Notes: generated by a model from the sequence alone, not told the origin. Shown: positions 8,007 through 16,785, counted from the first letter of the stretch. The stretch is DNA of 64,000 bases from VRUE01 sp035605695 (GCA_035605695.1 DATNGZ010000027.1:1-64000); one strand, 5' to 3'. Numbers and translations: made by a program.

Positions 8007-9029
8007 ATGCCGATTAATCCAATGCGGTCAACAGGCGTGAACTACGAGCCGGGAGAGGTCGATTTGAGCACCATGTCGACTGGGCACCTCGACTTCGAAG
8101 TCGACGCGATCGTCGGCAATCACCCGATCACCCTCCGTGGCTTCGAGGGCATCGACGATGTCGAAGTGATGCAACGCGCTTGTGCGGCAGGCACGACTCA
8201 TTGCATGGCGACTCGCTTCGAGGTGGACGAGAGCTCTCCTGGAGACCTGGTCGCTGATCTCTTGGTCGGCCGGTTCGCTGAGGTCGGCCGGTTGCCCGAC
8301 TCTCCGTTCGGGCCCTTCACCTGGCTGGTTACGCTCGAGAACGGCAGCAACCTCAGGGGATCTCTCCGGGTGCCCGCCGACCACAGTGGGGCGGAGCCGG
8401 CTTTTCCCGGGGAGATCACTCTCGCGGGCCGCATGGTGATCGTCATCCAACTCGACGGGGCGGAGCCCCTCACCCTCCGCAGCCGATGCGATGCCAGGCA
8501 GCAGGGCACGGCCGATGGCTGGCCCCCATATGGAACCACACTCACTATGCGCGACGGTCCGGTCGAGTATTTCGACGAGCGTGAGCTCACCGATCCGGAT
8601 GCACAGCCATTCATGCGAACCGAGGCGGCGCGGATCGAGATCATGTCCGAGTGTCGCTACCTGAGCACGGTGCCCACCGTTGTCGACGTGACGGCGATCG
8701 GCGAGGACGGGCTCGTCTGGCGCACCGGTCGAGTACGAGCGGCCCGAGTCGAGTGGGAGGAGAGAGAGGATCTGGTCGAGGAGGACGGGCACGAGGTCGT
8801 GTTCAGCTCCTACCGCGTCTACCGCCGGTTGGCCGGCTCCTCGTCGGAGGGCTGGGAGCTGATCGGCAGCGTGTCGTGGCAGCAAAGCTTCTTCATCGAC
8901 ACCGAATTCGACGGCACGGTCGATGTCGAGTACGTAGTCGCACGGGGCGTGACGATGCCGTTCGACTACGTCTTCGAGGGCCTCTTTGGCCCGCCCATGG
9001 GTGTCGCCCCGGTCTCCGTCGTCGCCTGA
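8007..9029 (+). CDS. Unknown protein interrupting the dcw cluster
   Basis: I do not recognise this 340-aa protein. ATG 8007 is chosen over an in-frame ATG at 7977 because GGGAGG lies 4 nt before it. It has no signal peptide or membrane helix. It is acidic and beta-rich in appearance; the second half (VTAIGEDGLVWRTGRVRA, then YRVYRRL, GWELIGSVSWQQSFFIDTEF) recalls a fibronectin-III/Ig-like fold, which is only a guess. It lies on the strand opposite to the whole dcw operon, between mraY and murD, where most genomes have no gene. That suggests a late insertion. Codon use is similar to its neighbours. Confidence 0.75.
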   Translation: MPINPMRSTGVNYEPGEVDLSTMSTGHLDFEVDAIVGNHPITLRGFEGIDDVEVMQRACAAGTTHCMATRFEVDESSPGDLVADLLVGRFAEVGRLPDSPFGPFTWLVTLENGSNLRGSLRVPADHSGAEPAFPGEITLAGRMVIVIQLDGAEPLTLRSRCDARQQGTADGWPPYGTTLTMRDGPVEYFDERELTDPDAQPFMRTEAARIEIMSECRYLSTVPTVVDVTAIGEDGLVWRTGRVRAARVEWEEREDLVEEDGHEVVFSSYRVYRRLAGSSSEGWELIGSVSWQQSFFIDTEFDGTVDVEYVVARGVTMPFDYVFEGLFGPPMGVAPVSVVA

Positions 9030-9057
9030 CGAGCCCGCCGTCCTACTGGCTGCGCGC

Positions 9058-10032
9058 CTAGCGGCCGATGCTCTGTTGGTACAGCGTGAACCCAATCCCC
9101 GAGCAAACCGCGGCGACGATCCAAAAGCGAAGCATGATCTTGGTCTCCGACCAGGCCATCATCTCGAAGTGGTGGTGCAGCGGCGCCATCAGGAAGACGC
9201 GGCGGCGAAAGGTTTTGAAGGAGAAGACCTGGATCGCGACCGAGAGCGCCTCGATCACGAAGATGCCGCCGATCAGGATCAGCAGCACCTCGGTCTGGGT
9301 CATCACCGCGAGCGCGCCGATCGCCCCGCCGAGGCCGAGCGAACCGGTGTCCCCCATGAAGATCGAGGCGGGGAAGGCGTTGAACCAGAGGAAGCCGATG
9401 CAGGCGCCGACCAGGCAGGCGGATAGCAGGGCGAGGTTCTGCTGCTCGTTGGTGACGAAGGCGATCGCCGTGTAGGCGAGCAGGACGATCGCGCAGGAGC
9501 CAGCAGCGAGGCCGTCGAGGCCATCGGTGAGGTTGACTCCGTTGGAGGTGCCGGCGATGACGAGGAAGACGAGGACGAAGTAGAGGACCGGGCCGAGGTC
9601 GATGCTGGCGTCGCCGATGCGGAAGTAAAGGACCGGCTCGAGTCCGACCACGTGGCGAGCCACCCACCAGAGGCCGAGCGCGAGGAAGAGCTGGAAGAGC
9701 ATCTTCCAGCGCGCCGAGAGGCCGAGCGAGCGGCGCTTGACGATCTTGATGAAGTCATCGGCGAAGCCGATCGCCGCACAGCCCATCGCCACGCCGAAGA
9801 CCGCCAGGCTCTGCGCGTCGCGGTCGGAGAGGACCAGGTAGGGGACGCAGATCGAGGCGAAGACGATCAGCCCGCCCATCGTCGGCGTCCCCGCCTTGGC
9901 GTGGTGCTCCTGCGGCCCGTCCTCGCGGATGTGCTGGCCGAACTCCTTCACCCGCAGGTACTCGATGAACTTGGGGCCGAGGAAGATGCAGATCAGCATC
10001 GCCGCCATGCCGGCGATCAGGACTTCACCCAC
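9058..10032 (-). CDS. mraY: Phospho-N-acetylmuramoyl-pentapeptide transferase MraY
   Basis: MraY transfers phospho-MurNAc-pentapeptide to undecaprenyl phosphate to make lipid I, within the membrane. The 324-aa polytopic protein contains the catalytic ADDFIK (residues 91-96), NLTDGLDGLA (about 167-176) and the MraY-specific HHHFE near residue 287. The start is GTG 10032, overlapping murF by 8 bp. The downstream gene in the usual order, murD, is displaced by the inserted plus-strand gene. Confidence 0.97.
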   Translation of the reverse strand: MGEVLIAGMAAMLICIFLGPKFIEYLRVKEFGQHIREDGPQEHHAKAGTPTMGGLIVFASICVPYLVLSDRDAQSLAVFGVAMGCAAIGFADDFIKIVKRRSLGLSARWKMLFQLFLALGLWWVARHVVGLEPVLYFRIGDASIDLGPVLYFVLVFLVIAGTSNGVNLTDGLDGLAAGSCAIVLLAYTAIAFVTNEQQNLALLSACLVGACIGFLWFNAFPASIFMGDTGSLGLGGAIGALAVMTQTEVLLILIGGIFVIEALSVAIQVFSFKTFRRRVFLMAPLHHHFEMMAWSETKIMLRFWIVAAVCSGIGFTLYQQSIGR

Positions 10033-11398
10033 GGTCAGGCGCTCCCAGCAGCTCTTCGAGGGTCACGGCGACGGCCTCGAGGCCGGCCGAGCGCGAGCCC
10101 TTGACCAGGATCGTGTCGCCCGGCTCAACCTGCGCCGCGAGCAGCTCCGCCGCCTCCTCTGGGTCGCCGACCAGCTCGTCGGGGTCATAGCCGCGGGCCG
10201 ACTCGCCGACACCTACCAAGAGGTCAACGCCCTCGGCGCGGGCGCAGGCGCCGATCTCGCGGTGGTAGCCGACGGCGCCGGGGCCGAGCTCCGCCATCTC
10301 GCCGAGCACGGCAATGCGCCGCCCCTCGCCAAGCGAGGCGAGGTGGCTCAGCGCGGCGCGCATCGAGACCGGGTTGGCGTTGTAGCAGTCATTCACCAGG
10401 ACGATTCCGTCGCCCATCTCGAGGCGCTCACCTCGGAAGCGTGAGAAGCCTATGTTCGCAGCGCGATCGGCCATCTCGGTCAGAGGCGCGCCGAGCGCCA
10501 CGCCGACGGCGACCGCGGCCAGTGCGTTCTCAAGGTTGTGAGCCTCGGTAAAAGGGAAATGGAAGAGCTGACGTCCCTCCGGTGTTGCGACCAGCGCCTC
10601 GGTGACGTCTCCCCCGACCTGGCTCTGGGCTACGTAGACATCACCGCCGGGTCCAAAACGAAGCAGCCTTGGAACTTCAGCCAGATGCGGCTCCAACTCT
10701 CCGGCGGCGGCCGGGACAACGGCCGTCCCGTCGGCCGGCAGCGCCGCCAGCACCTCCGCCTTCGCCGCCGCGATCGCTTCAACCGAGCCGAGCAGCTCGA
10801 CGTGGACGGGACCGACGTTGGTGATCACGGCGACCTCCGGCTCGGCAATCTGTGCCAGTTCAGCGATCTGCCCGGTGCCGCGCATCGCCATCTCCAGGAC
10901 CAGGACCTCCGTGTCATTGGGCGCTTCAAGCACCGTCAGGGGCAGGCCGATCTCGGTGTTGAGATTCTCGCGGTTGGCGTGGACACGGCCCGGCAGCAGC
11001 GCCCGGGCGATGTCCTTGACCGAGGTCTTGCCGACCGAACCGGTGACACCGACGACGCGAGCGCCGAGTGCTCGCCGCCAGGTGCGGGCGAGACCCTGAA
11101 GGGCAGCGAGGGGATCAGGGACGGCGAAAACCCAGACCCCGTCCCCCTCGTGGGCGTATTTCCCGCCGGACAGCGGAAGCGACATCTCGGCGGTGACGAC
11201 GACGCCCCATGCGCCGGCCTCGATCGCCGCGGCGGCGTATTCCCCGCCGTCAGCACGCTCGCCGCGCAGCCCGAAGAAGAGATCGCCGGGACCGGTCGCG
11301 CCGGAGTCGATCGTCGCTCGGCCGGGGGGGCTGACCCCGCCCTCGGCGACGACCTCAGCCCCCATCACCGTGGCCATCTCGGCAGGCGTCAGCTTCAC
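10025..11398 (-). CDS. murF: UDP-MurNAc-tripeptide--D-Ala-D-Ala ligase MurF
   Basis: MurF joins D-Ala-D-Ala to the UDP-MurNAc tripeptide using ATP, completing the cytoplasmic precursor. The 457-aa product has the P-loop GVTGSVGKTS (residues 117-126), the HANRENLNTEIGLPL segment and VNDCYNANPVSM, all characteristic of MurF. GTG 11398 overlaps the murE stop as GTGA, so the pair is likely translationally coupled. Confidence 0.97.
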   Translation of the reverse strand: MKLTPAEMATVMGAEVVAEGGVSPPGRATIDSGATGPGDLFFGLRGERADGGEYAAAAIEAGAWGVVVTAEMSLPLSGGKYAHEGDGVWVFAVPDPLAALQGLARTWRRALGARVVGVTGSVGKTSVKDIARALLPGRVHANRENLNTEIGLPLTVLEAPNDTEVLVLEMAMRGTGQIAELAQIAEPEVAVITNVGPVHVELLGSVEAIAAAKAEVLAALPADGTAVVPAAAGELEPHLAEVPRLLRFGPGGDVYVAQSQVGGDVTEALVATPEGRQLFHFPFTEAHNLENALAAVAVGVALGAPLTEMADRAANIGFSRFRGERLEMGDGIVLVNDCYNANPVSMRAALSHLASLGEGRRIAVLGEMAELGPGAVGYHREIGACARAEGVDLLVGVGESARGYDPDELVGDPEEAAELLAAQVEPGDTILVKGSRSAGLEAVAVTLEELLGAPDRG

Positions 11399-12837
11399 TG
11401 CCGGCCGCCCAGCTTGCGCAGCTCTTCGCGAGCGACCCGGCGGTCGTCGAAGGGAACCTTGCGGCCGTTCTCGAACTCCTGGCCCTGCTCGTGGCCCTTG
11501 CCGGCGATGACGACCGTGTCGCCGGGCTTGGCGCGTCCGAGCGCCAGGGCAATCGCGGCGCGCCGCTCCGGCTCGACCTCATAGGCCGAGCCGTTCTCAA
11601 TCCCGGCGACAACTTCGGCAACGATCGCGTCGGGGTCTTCGGAGCGCGGGTTGTCGGAGGTGACGATCGCCAGGTCGGAGAGGCCGGCTCCGGCCCGGCC
11701 CATCTTCGGCCGCTTGTCGCGGTCGCGGTCCCCGCCGGCACCAAAAACGGTGATCAGGCGCCCCTCGGTGAGCCGCCGCGCCGCCCGCAGCACGTTCTCC
11801 AGCGAGTCTGGGGTGTGTGCGTAATCGACCAGCACCGCAAAGGCCTGCCCCTCCTCAACCGGCTCGAAGCGCCCAGGCACCCGCTCCGCTCGTCCCAGAC
11901 CCTCCGTCGCGACCTCGGGCGAAACCCCGAGCGCGGCCGAGGCGGCGAACGCCCCCAGCGCATTAGCCACATTGAAGTGCCCAGGCAACCCCGTCCGCAC
12001 CGCGACTTCCCCGCCGACGGTGAAGCTGGCGCCTGAGGTGTCGAAGGAGACGTTTTGGGCGGTGAAGTCGGCATTGACGCCCTCCGTGGAGAACGTGGTG
12101 CACTCGAATTCCTCAGCGAGGCGACGGCCGTAGGAATCGTCGACATTGACGATCGAGGCCTTCGGCCCCATCTCGAAGAGCAGCCGCTTGGCCTGGAAGT
12201 AATCCTCCATACCAGCGTGAAAGTCGAGGTGGTCCTGGGTCAGGTTCGTGAACAACGCCACCTCGAAGTGAATCGCGTCGGCCCGGTGCAGCGCCAGCGC
12301 GTGCGAGGAGACCTCCATCACGCAGGCCCTGTCCCCCGCCTCCAGCATGCGCCGGAAAGTCGCCTGCAGGTCGATCGCCTCAGGCGTGGTCCGCTCGACC
12401 TCTTCCTCGACCCCACCAACAACCTGCCGCACGGTCCCCAGCAAACCGCACTGGATCCCCGCCGTCTCGAGCACCTCCCGGATCAGGAAAGCAGTCGTCG
12501 TCTTCCCATTGGTCCCGGTGACTCCAACGACCCGCAGCTCGCCTGTCGGATCCCCCCAAAACCGAGCCGCAAAGGGCGCCATGGCGGCCCGAGCATCATC
12601 GACCACAACCTGGGCCACCGGCAAATCCAGCTCCCGCTCAACCACAAGCGCCACAGCCCCCGCCTCAACGGCAGCGGGCCCAAACTCATGCCCATCCATC
12701 TTCTCCCCCGGCACACAGAAGAACAGCGTCCCAGCCCCAACCTTCCGGCTGTCATAAGCAAGAGACCCAACCTCAACGGCGGGGTCCCCAGTGACTCGGG
12801 CTCCCGAAATCTCCGCGGCAAGCGCTGCCAATCTCAC
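11395..12837 (-). CDS. murE: UDP-MurNAc-L-Ala-D-Glu--meso-diaminopimelate ligase MurE
   Basis: MurE adds the third residue of the stem peptide. The 480-aa ligase has the P-loop TGTNGKTTT (residues 107-115) and VDYAHTPDSLENVL. It also has DNPR at about 395-398, the motif tied to meso-diaminopimelate rather than lysine as substrate, so the wall is predicted to be A1gamma-type. The start is GTG 12837. A strong 76-bp hairpin fills the gap to ftsI upstream. Confidence 0.97.
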   Translation of the reverse strand: MRLAALAAEISGARVTGDPAVEVGSLAYDSRKVGAGTLFFCVPGEKMDGHEFGPAAVEAGAVALVVERELDLPVAQVVVDDARAAMAPFAARFWGDPTGELRVVGVTGTNGKTTTAFLIREVLETAGIQCGLLGTVRQVVGGVEEEVERTTPEAIDLQATFRRMLEAGDRACVMEVSSHALALHRADAIHFEVALFTNLTQDHLDFHAGMEDYFQAKRLLFEMGPKASIVNVDDSYGRRLAEEFECTTFSTEGVNADFTAQNVSFDTSGASFTVGGEVAVRTGLPGHFNVANALGAFAASAALGVSPEVATEGLGRAERVPGRFEPVEEGQAFAVLVDYAHTPDSLENVLRAARRLTEGRLITVFGAGGDRDRDKRPKMGRAGAGLSDLAIVTSDNPRSEDPDAIVAEVVAGIENGSAYEVEPERRAAIALALGRAKPGDTVVIAGKGHEQGQEFENGRKVPFDDRRVAREELRKLGGRQ

Positions 12838-12855
12838 GTCGCAGAGTCTAGGAAG

Positions 12856-12931
12856 GGTGTCGGGTGCCCCTCCTCAAAACACTCAAGAGCAGCCTCCCGG
12901 CTGCTCGTTTTGGGGAGGGGCACCCGACACC
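12856..12931. repeat. 76-bp hairpin (family 5) between ftsI and murE
   Basis: The 25-bp arms (12856-12880 and 12907-12931) are complementary with a single mismatch; they contain GGTGTCGGGTGCCCCTCC. Inside lies a second perfect stem, GAGCAGCC / GGCTGCTC (12887-12894 / 12899-12906). It fills most of the roughly 100-bp gap between ftsI and murE. No T-run follows, so a simple intrinsic terminator is unlikely. It may be a dispersed palindromic repeat, an mRNA-stability element, or an attenuator within the operon. Confidence 0.75.
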
Positions 12932-12939
12932 TCCCACCC

Positions 12940-14592
12940 CTATTCCGCCGGCACACCGAGATAAGGCAACGCAAACGCCGCGATCTTGCCGAACGCCGGA
13001 GCCGCCACAGACCCGCCGTAGATATCCCCCTGCGGCTGGTCAACAATCACCGAAACAAGCAACTGCGGATCCTGGGCCGGCGCAAAGCCAATGAACGAGG
13101 CCACGTACTTGGTCTCGGAGTAGGTCCCGTTTTCAGCCACCTGCGCAGTTCCGGTCTTGCCGGCAAGCGTGTAGCCGGGCACGCTGACCTCTGAGGCTGT
13201 ACCGCCGGCGGCCAGCACGCCCTCGAGCATTTCGCGTACCTGCGCCGCCACCCTCGCGTCGATCACCCGGTGCCCCTTCGGCTCCTGAACCTCTTCATCG
13301 CCGACTTTCTCGATCAGCTGCGGGGGCCGCAGGATGCCGCCGTTGGCGATCGCCTGATAGCCAGCCATCATCTGCATCGGGGTCACCGCGAGGCCCTGGC
13401 CGATCGGCAGGTTGCCCATCGTTGAGCCGGAGTATTGGTCAAGCTTCGGCACGATCCCCTGCTCCTCGGCCGGGAACTGGACCCCGGTCGGCCGGCCGAA
13501 GCCGAAGCGGTTGATCCAGCGACTGAAGCGCTCGCTGCCCAGCTTCAAGCCAATCGTGGCGGCACCGACGTTCGAGGACTCGGCGAGGATCTGGGCGACA
13601 GTGAGCGTCACCGGCGGCCGCGCCTCGGCGTCTTCGATGATGCGGTCGGCGACGTGGAGCTGGGAGGGCAGGTAGAAAGACGTTTCCGGCGTCACTTCTT
13701 TTTCCTCCAGCGCGGCCGAGATCGTGAACGCCTTGAAGGTCGAGCCCGGCTCGTAGGTGAAGCCGGTGGCCCGGTTGATCAGGTCTTCGGAGCTGGCGCT
13801 TGAGAGATCGCTCGGATCGACCGGCGGCCAGTTGGCCATCGCCAGGATCTGCGAGCTGCGCGGGTCCATGACGATCGCCGTCGCTCCCTTTGGCGCGTAG
13901 GTTTCGCCGACTTCGGCCAGCACTTCCTCCGCTTTGCCCTCGATCGCCGGGTCGAGCGTCAGCTGGATGTCTTCGCCGTTTTCGGCTTCCTGCGCGGTTT
14001 CCAGCCGGATCGCTTCGCCCTTGGCGTCGGTGACGATGCGCCGTTCGCCGTCGGTTCCGGCCAGCGCCGATTCCTCGCCGGCCTCGAGCCCGGTCAGACC
14101 CTCGTTTTCAGCGCCGACCGAGCCAAGCACCTGCCCGGCCATGTCGCCCTGCGGGTAAGTCCGGCGGCTGTCAGGGTCCTGGCCGATCCCGGCCAAGTCG
14201 AGCCGTTCGATCCGCTTCGCGGTCGGCAGATCGACTTTTTTCGCCAGCACCGAGTAGGTCGATTCCGCCGTCACCTCACTCAACACCTTGCTCGGCTCCA
14301 GCTTCAGGATCGTCGCCAGCTTTTCCGCCGCCACCGCCGGCTTCTTCACTTCCGGGGGAACGGCAAAGATCGTCGCCGCGTCTTCGGAGGCGACCAGCGC
14401 GTTGCCGTGGCGGTCGAGCAGGCTGCCGCGCAAGCTTGGCAGCGGAATCGACTGAGTCTGCTGGCTGATCGCCTCGGAGGCGAGCTGGGCGCCCTGCACT
14501 CCCTGCAGCCAGAAGGCCCGGCAGGCGATGACGAGGAAGCAGACGAGAAAGCCGGCGAAGAGGAGGCCGATCCGTCGCTCGATGATCTTCAT
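12940..14592 (-). CDS. ftsI: Septal penicillin-binding protein 2/3 (FtsI family)
   Basis: This is a monofunctional class B PBP that cross-links septal peptidoglycan with FtsW. The 550-aa product has a short cytoplasmic N-terminus, one membrane helix (about residues 9-27), a dimerisation domain and a transpeptidase domain. The active-site motifs are STFK (284-287), SSN (339-341) and KTG (479-481). No PASTA domains follow. The gene lies directly after ftsL. Confidence 0.96.
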   Translation of the reverse strand: MKIIERRIGLLFAGFLVCFLVIACRAFWLQGVQGAQLASEAISQQTQSIPLPSLRGSLLDRHGNALVASEDAATIFAVPPEVKKPAVAAEKLATILKLEPSKVLSEVTAESTYSVLAKKVDLPTAKRIERLDLAGIGQDPDSRRTYPQGDMAGQVLGSVGAENEGLTGLEAGEESALAGTDGERRIVTDAKGEAIRLETAQEAENGEDIQLTLDPAIEGKAEEVLAEVGETYAPKGATAIVMDPRSSQILAMANWPPVDPSDLSSASSEDLINRATGFTYEPGSTFKAFTISAALEEKEVTPETSFYLPSQLHVADRIIEDAEARPPVTLTVAQILAESSNVGAATIGLKLGSERFSRWINRFGFGRPTGVQFPAEEQGIVPKLDQYSGSTMGNLPIGQGLAVTPMQMMAGYQAIANGGILRPPQLIEKVGDEEVQEPKGHRVIDARVAAQVREMLEGVLAAGGTASEVSVPGYTLAGKTGTAQVAENGTYSETKYVASFIGFAPAQDPQLLVSVIVDQPQGDIYGGSVAAPAFGKIAAFALPYLGVPAE

Positions 14593-14604
14593 CGAAGCTG
14601 GCCT

Positions 14605-15150
14605 CTAGTAGCCCGTGCCCGCGGCGGCGAGGCGCTGGGCGGCAACGGCGACGTCGTGAGGGCCTGCCTGCACGGCCTGGATCTGGTCGGTGGAGGCGGC
14701 GGTGAGGCCGAGCGCGGCCGCTTCGGAGCGCACCCGGGCCGCCCCATCACGCTGTGCCATCCGGCTACTCAGCAACGGGTTCTCCTCTTCGAGCGCGGTG
14801 ATGTTCTGGTCGATGTGGCCGGCGGCGGCGGAGAAGCTGAGCGTGAGCACGTTGACGGCGACGATCCCGGCCAGGAGCACGCCGAGCACGGCGATCCAGG
14901 CGCGACCGCGGGTCATCCGCACCATCAGGCTGGAATCGGGTAGGTGGCGGGCCGCGGTGGCGGCACCGACCGCGATCGGGATCAGCTGGCCGCCGGGACG
15001 GCGAGACGGGGCGCTGCGCCTTGCTGGCGCTTTCCGGCGCGCCGGCGCCGGCGCGAGCTGGACCTTGACCGGTTTTTTGCGGGCCGGAGCTTTGCGGCTC
15101 GGCGCCTTTGCCGGAGCGGCAGCGCGGCGTGCGGTCGCGGCGGCGGCCAT
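14605..15150 (-). CDS. ftsL: FtsL-like bitopic division protein
   Basis: The position between rsmH and ftsI marks this as FtsL. The 181-aa product has a long Ala/Pro/Lys/Arg-rich cytoplasmic tail (about residues 1-75), one membrane helix (84-106) and a short segment outside (IDQNITALEEENPLLSSRMA) with coiled-coil character. FtsL scaffolds FtsQ/FtsB and activates FtsW/FtsI. ATG 15150 shares one base with the rsmH stop. Sequence conservation in this family is weak, so context carries the call. Confidence 0.82.
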   Translation of the reverse strand: MAAAATARRAAAPAKAPSRKAPARKKPVKVQLAPAPARRKAPARRSAPSRRPGGQLIPIAVGAATAARHLPDSSLMVRMTRGRAWIAVLGVLLAGIVAVNVLTLSFSAAAGHIDQNITALEEENPLLSSRMAQRDGAARVRSEAAALGLTAASTDQIQAVQAGPHDVAVAAQRLAAAGTGY

Positions 15151-16097
15151 CAGCTCTCCACCGCGATGCTCTCGGTGATCTTCACCGCAGCACGCAAATG
15201 AGCGGAGCGCGAGCGCGGGTTGGTCGCGACCTCCTCGGGGCCGGGAGCAACGGCGCGGCGGGTCAGCAGCTCGGCTTCCGGCTCGCGGCCGCAGACACAG
15301 ACCGGCAGCTCCGGCGGGCAAACGCAACCGCGAGCGCGCTCGGCGAGGAAGCGCTTGGCGCGGCGGTCCTCGAGCGAGTGGAAAGCGATCGTGGCGAGGC
15401 GGCCGCCGAGCGGCAGCATCGCCCAGGCGCTCGGCAGCGCGTCGTCGAGCGAGTCGAGCTCACCGTTGACGGCGATCCGGATAGCCTGGAAGCTGCGCTT
15501 GGCCGGGTGGCCGCCGCCGAAGCGGGCCGAGGCCGGCATCCCGGCTTTGATCGCGTCGACCAGCTCAGAAGTCGTGGAAAGCGGGCGGCGACGAGCGATC
15601 TCGCGGGCGATTCCACCGGCGTAGCGCTCCTCACCGAAGCGGCGCAGCACCTGCGCCAGGCGCGACTCAGGCCACTCGTTGACGACGTCGGCGGCGCTCA
15701 ACTGCTGGCGGGTGTCCATGCGCATGTCGAGGGGGGCGTCGTATGAATAAGAGAAGCCCCGCTCCCAGGCATCAACCTGCATCGAGGACATTCCGAGGTC
15801 CATGTAGACCATCTCTGGGCGAATTCCTTCGCCGCGCAGGGTGCGAAGCCCTGCCGCGAAGTCGGTGGCGAGGAAGCGGGTCGCGCAGGACGCCTCGACG
15901 GCAACCGCCTCGTAGCGCGCTTCGGCGGCGGGGTCGCGGTCGATGCAGATCAGCGTCCCGCCGGGGCCGAGCTCGGCGGCGATACGGCGCGCGTGGCCGC
16001 CGCCGCCGAAGGTGCAGTCGACCGCGGTCTGCCCCGGCTCGGGGGCAAGCAGCTCGCTCAGCTCGGTGGCGAGGACGGGTTGGTGCTCGCTGGTCAT
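15150..16097 (-). CDS. rsmH: 16S rRNA (cytosine-N4)-methyltransferase RsmH (MraW)
   Basis: RsmH N4-methylates C1402 of 16S rRNA using S-adenosylmethionine. The 315-aa product begins MTSEHQPVLATEL and has the AdoMet motif VDCTFGGGGHA (about residues 26-36), MDLGMSSMQVD, and GGRLATIAFHSLEDRRAKRF near the C-terminus. All are family hallmarks. ATG 16097 is preferred over a 29-codon in-frame extension that would overlap mraZ. Confidence 0.96.
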   Translation of the reverse strand: MTSEHQPVLATELSELLAPEPGQTAVDCTFGGGGHARRIAAELGPGGTLICIDRDPAAEARYEAVAVEASCATRFLATDFAAGLRTLRGEGIRPEMVYMDLGMSSMQVDAWERGFSYSYDAPLDMRMDTRQQLSAADVVNEWPESRLAQVLRRFGEERYAGGIAREIARRRPLSTTSELVDAIKAGMPASARFGGGHPAKRSFQAIRIAVNGELDSLDDALPSAWAMLPLGGRLATIAFHSLEDRRAKRFLAERARGCVCPPELPVCVCGREPEAELLTRRAVAPGPEEVATNPRSRSAHLRAAVKITESIAVES

Positions 16098-16167
16098 AAA
16101 GAAGAGGTTTGCGCGATTCTCCGGCGGGCGGTCGAAATCAACGGCTCTCTGCGCTCGGGCCACCATC

Positions 16168-16611
16168 TCACTCAGGCGCTCCACTCGCGGCCAATCCCTC
16201 GGCTATCTCCGGTGCCGAGGCATCGAGCTCGGCCTCCTGCTTGGCCCAGGCCTCGGCGTTCCAGATCTCCAGGTACTCGCCGGTGCCGACGACGACGCAG
16301 GGGCCGGCGAGGCCGGCGTGCTCGATCAGCGGCTTGGGCACGCGGATGCGGCCGGCGGAATCGAGCTTCTCGTCGAAGGAGCCACCGTGGAAGCGGCGAC
16401 GCAGCTGGCGCGCGTCGCGGCCGAAGGGGCTGTGCGGTGAGAGGAAACGGTCGGAGAGCTGCTCGAACTCCTCGGTCGTGTGCACCCAAACGCAGGGGTC
16501 GAAGCCCTTGGACAGAACAACGCCATCGGAGAGCGCGGCCCGGAACCTGGAGGGAACGGTGAGGCGATCCTTGGAATCGAGACTGTGCTCGTAGAGGCCC
16601 CGAAATGCCAC
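16168..16611 (-). CDS. mraZ: Transcriptional regulator MraZ
   Basis: MraZ is the first gene of the dcw cluster and a DNA-binding repressor of its own operon in other bacteria. The 147-aa product carries two AbrB-like halves: FRGLYEHSLDSKDRLTVPSR near the start and FDEKLDSAGRIRVPKPL after the middle. The upstream region holds three GTGG(G) boxes at exact 10-bp spacing, matching known MraZ operators. A strong hairpin lies between those boxes and the start codon. Confidence 0.96.
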   Translation of the reverse strand: MAFRGLYEHSLDSKDRLTVPSRFRAALSDGVVLSKGFDPCVWVHTTEEFEQLSDRFLSPHSPFGRDARQLRRRFHGGSFDEKLDSAGRIRVPKPLIEHAGLAGPCVVVGTGEYLEIWNAEAWAKQEAELDASAPEIAEGLAASGAPE

Positions 16612-16652
16612 CGGTTCGGTTCCTTTCAGTGCGGGCGACCTGGGAAAGAGTT

Positions 16653-16697
16653 AGGACCGGAGTGATGAGGTGGGAGGAACCTCACCACCCCGGTCCT
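16653..16697. repeat. Imperfect 18-bp-arm hairpin in the mraZ leader
   Basis: The arms 16654-16671 and 16679-16696 pair with two mismatches (GGACCGG...GAGGT against ACCTC...CCGGTCC), around a 7-nt loop. It lies 42 bp upstream of mraZ, between the start codon and the MraZ-type boxes, so it is probably in the 5' UTR of the dcw transcript. It may be an attenuator or another inserted palindromic repeat. Confidence 0.65.
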
Positions 16698-16713
16698 GGG
16701 CTTCAACTCGCGG

Positions 16714-16737
16714 CCACAGTACCCCACTTCCTCCCAC
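16714..16737 (-). promoter_or_regulatory. MraZ-type operator: three GTGG(G) boxes at 10-bp spacing
   Basis: On the minus strand GTGGGAGGAA, GTGGGGTACT and GTGG begin exactly 10 bp apart. MraZ operators described in other bacteria are tandem GTGGG-like repeats with 10-bp periodicity upstream of mraZ. The boxes lie about 105-125 bp upstream of the start codon. Autoregulation of the dcw cluster is the natural inference. Confidence 0.65.
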
Positions 16738-16785
16738 TTTGCAACACGACCCCACTCTGCAAGCCCATTTGCAACCCCCGACGAG

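Noticed and set aside
8028..9095. Long minus-strand open frame opposite the inserted gene in the dcw cluster
   Set aside because: Its translation is rich in Arg/Ala/His/Asp with no domain character, and it is antisense to a frame with a good ribosome-binding site and protein-like sequence. It is a typical GC-rich shadow.
12856..12931. Treating the large palindromes as ordinary rho-independent terminators
   Set aside because: They lack T-tracts. Some lie inside coding sequence or operons, and several belong to families with copies elsewhere.
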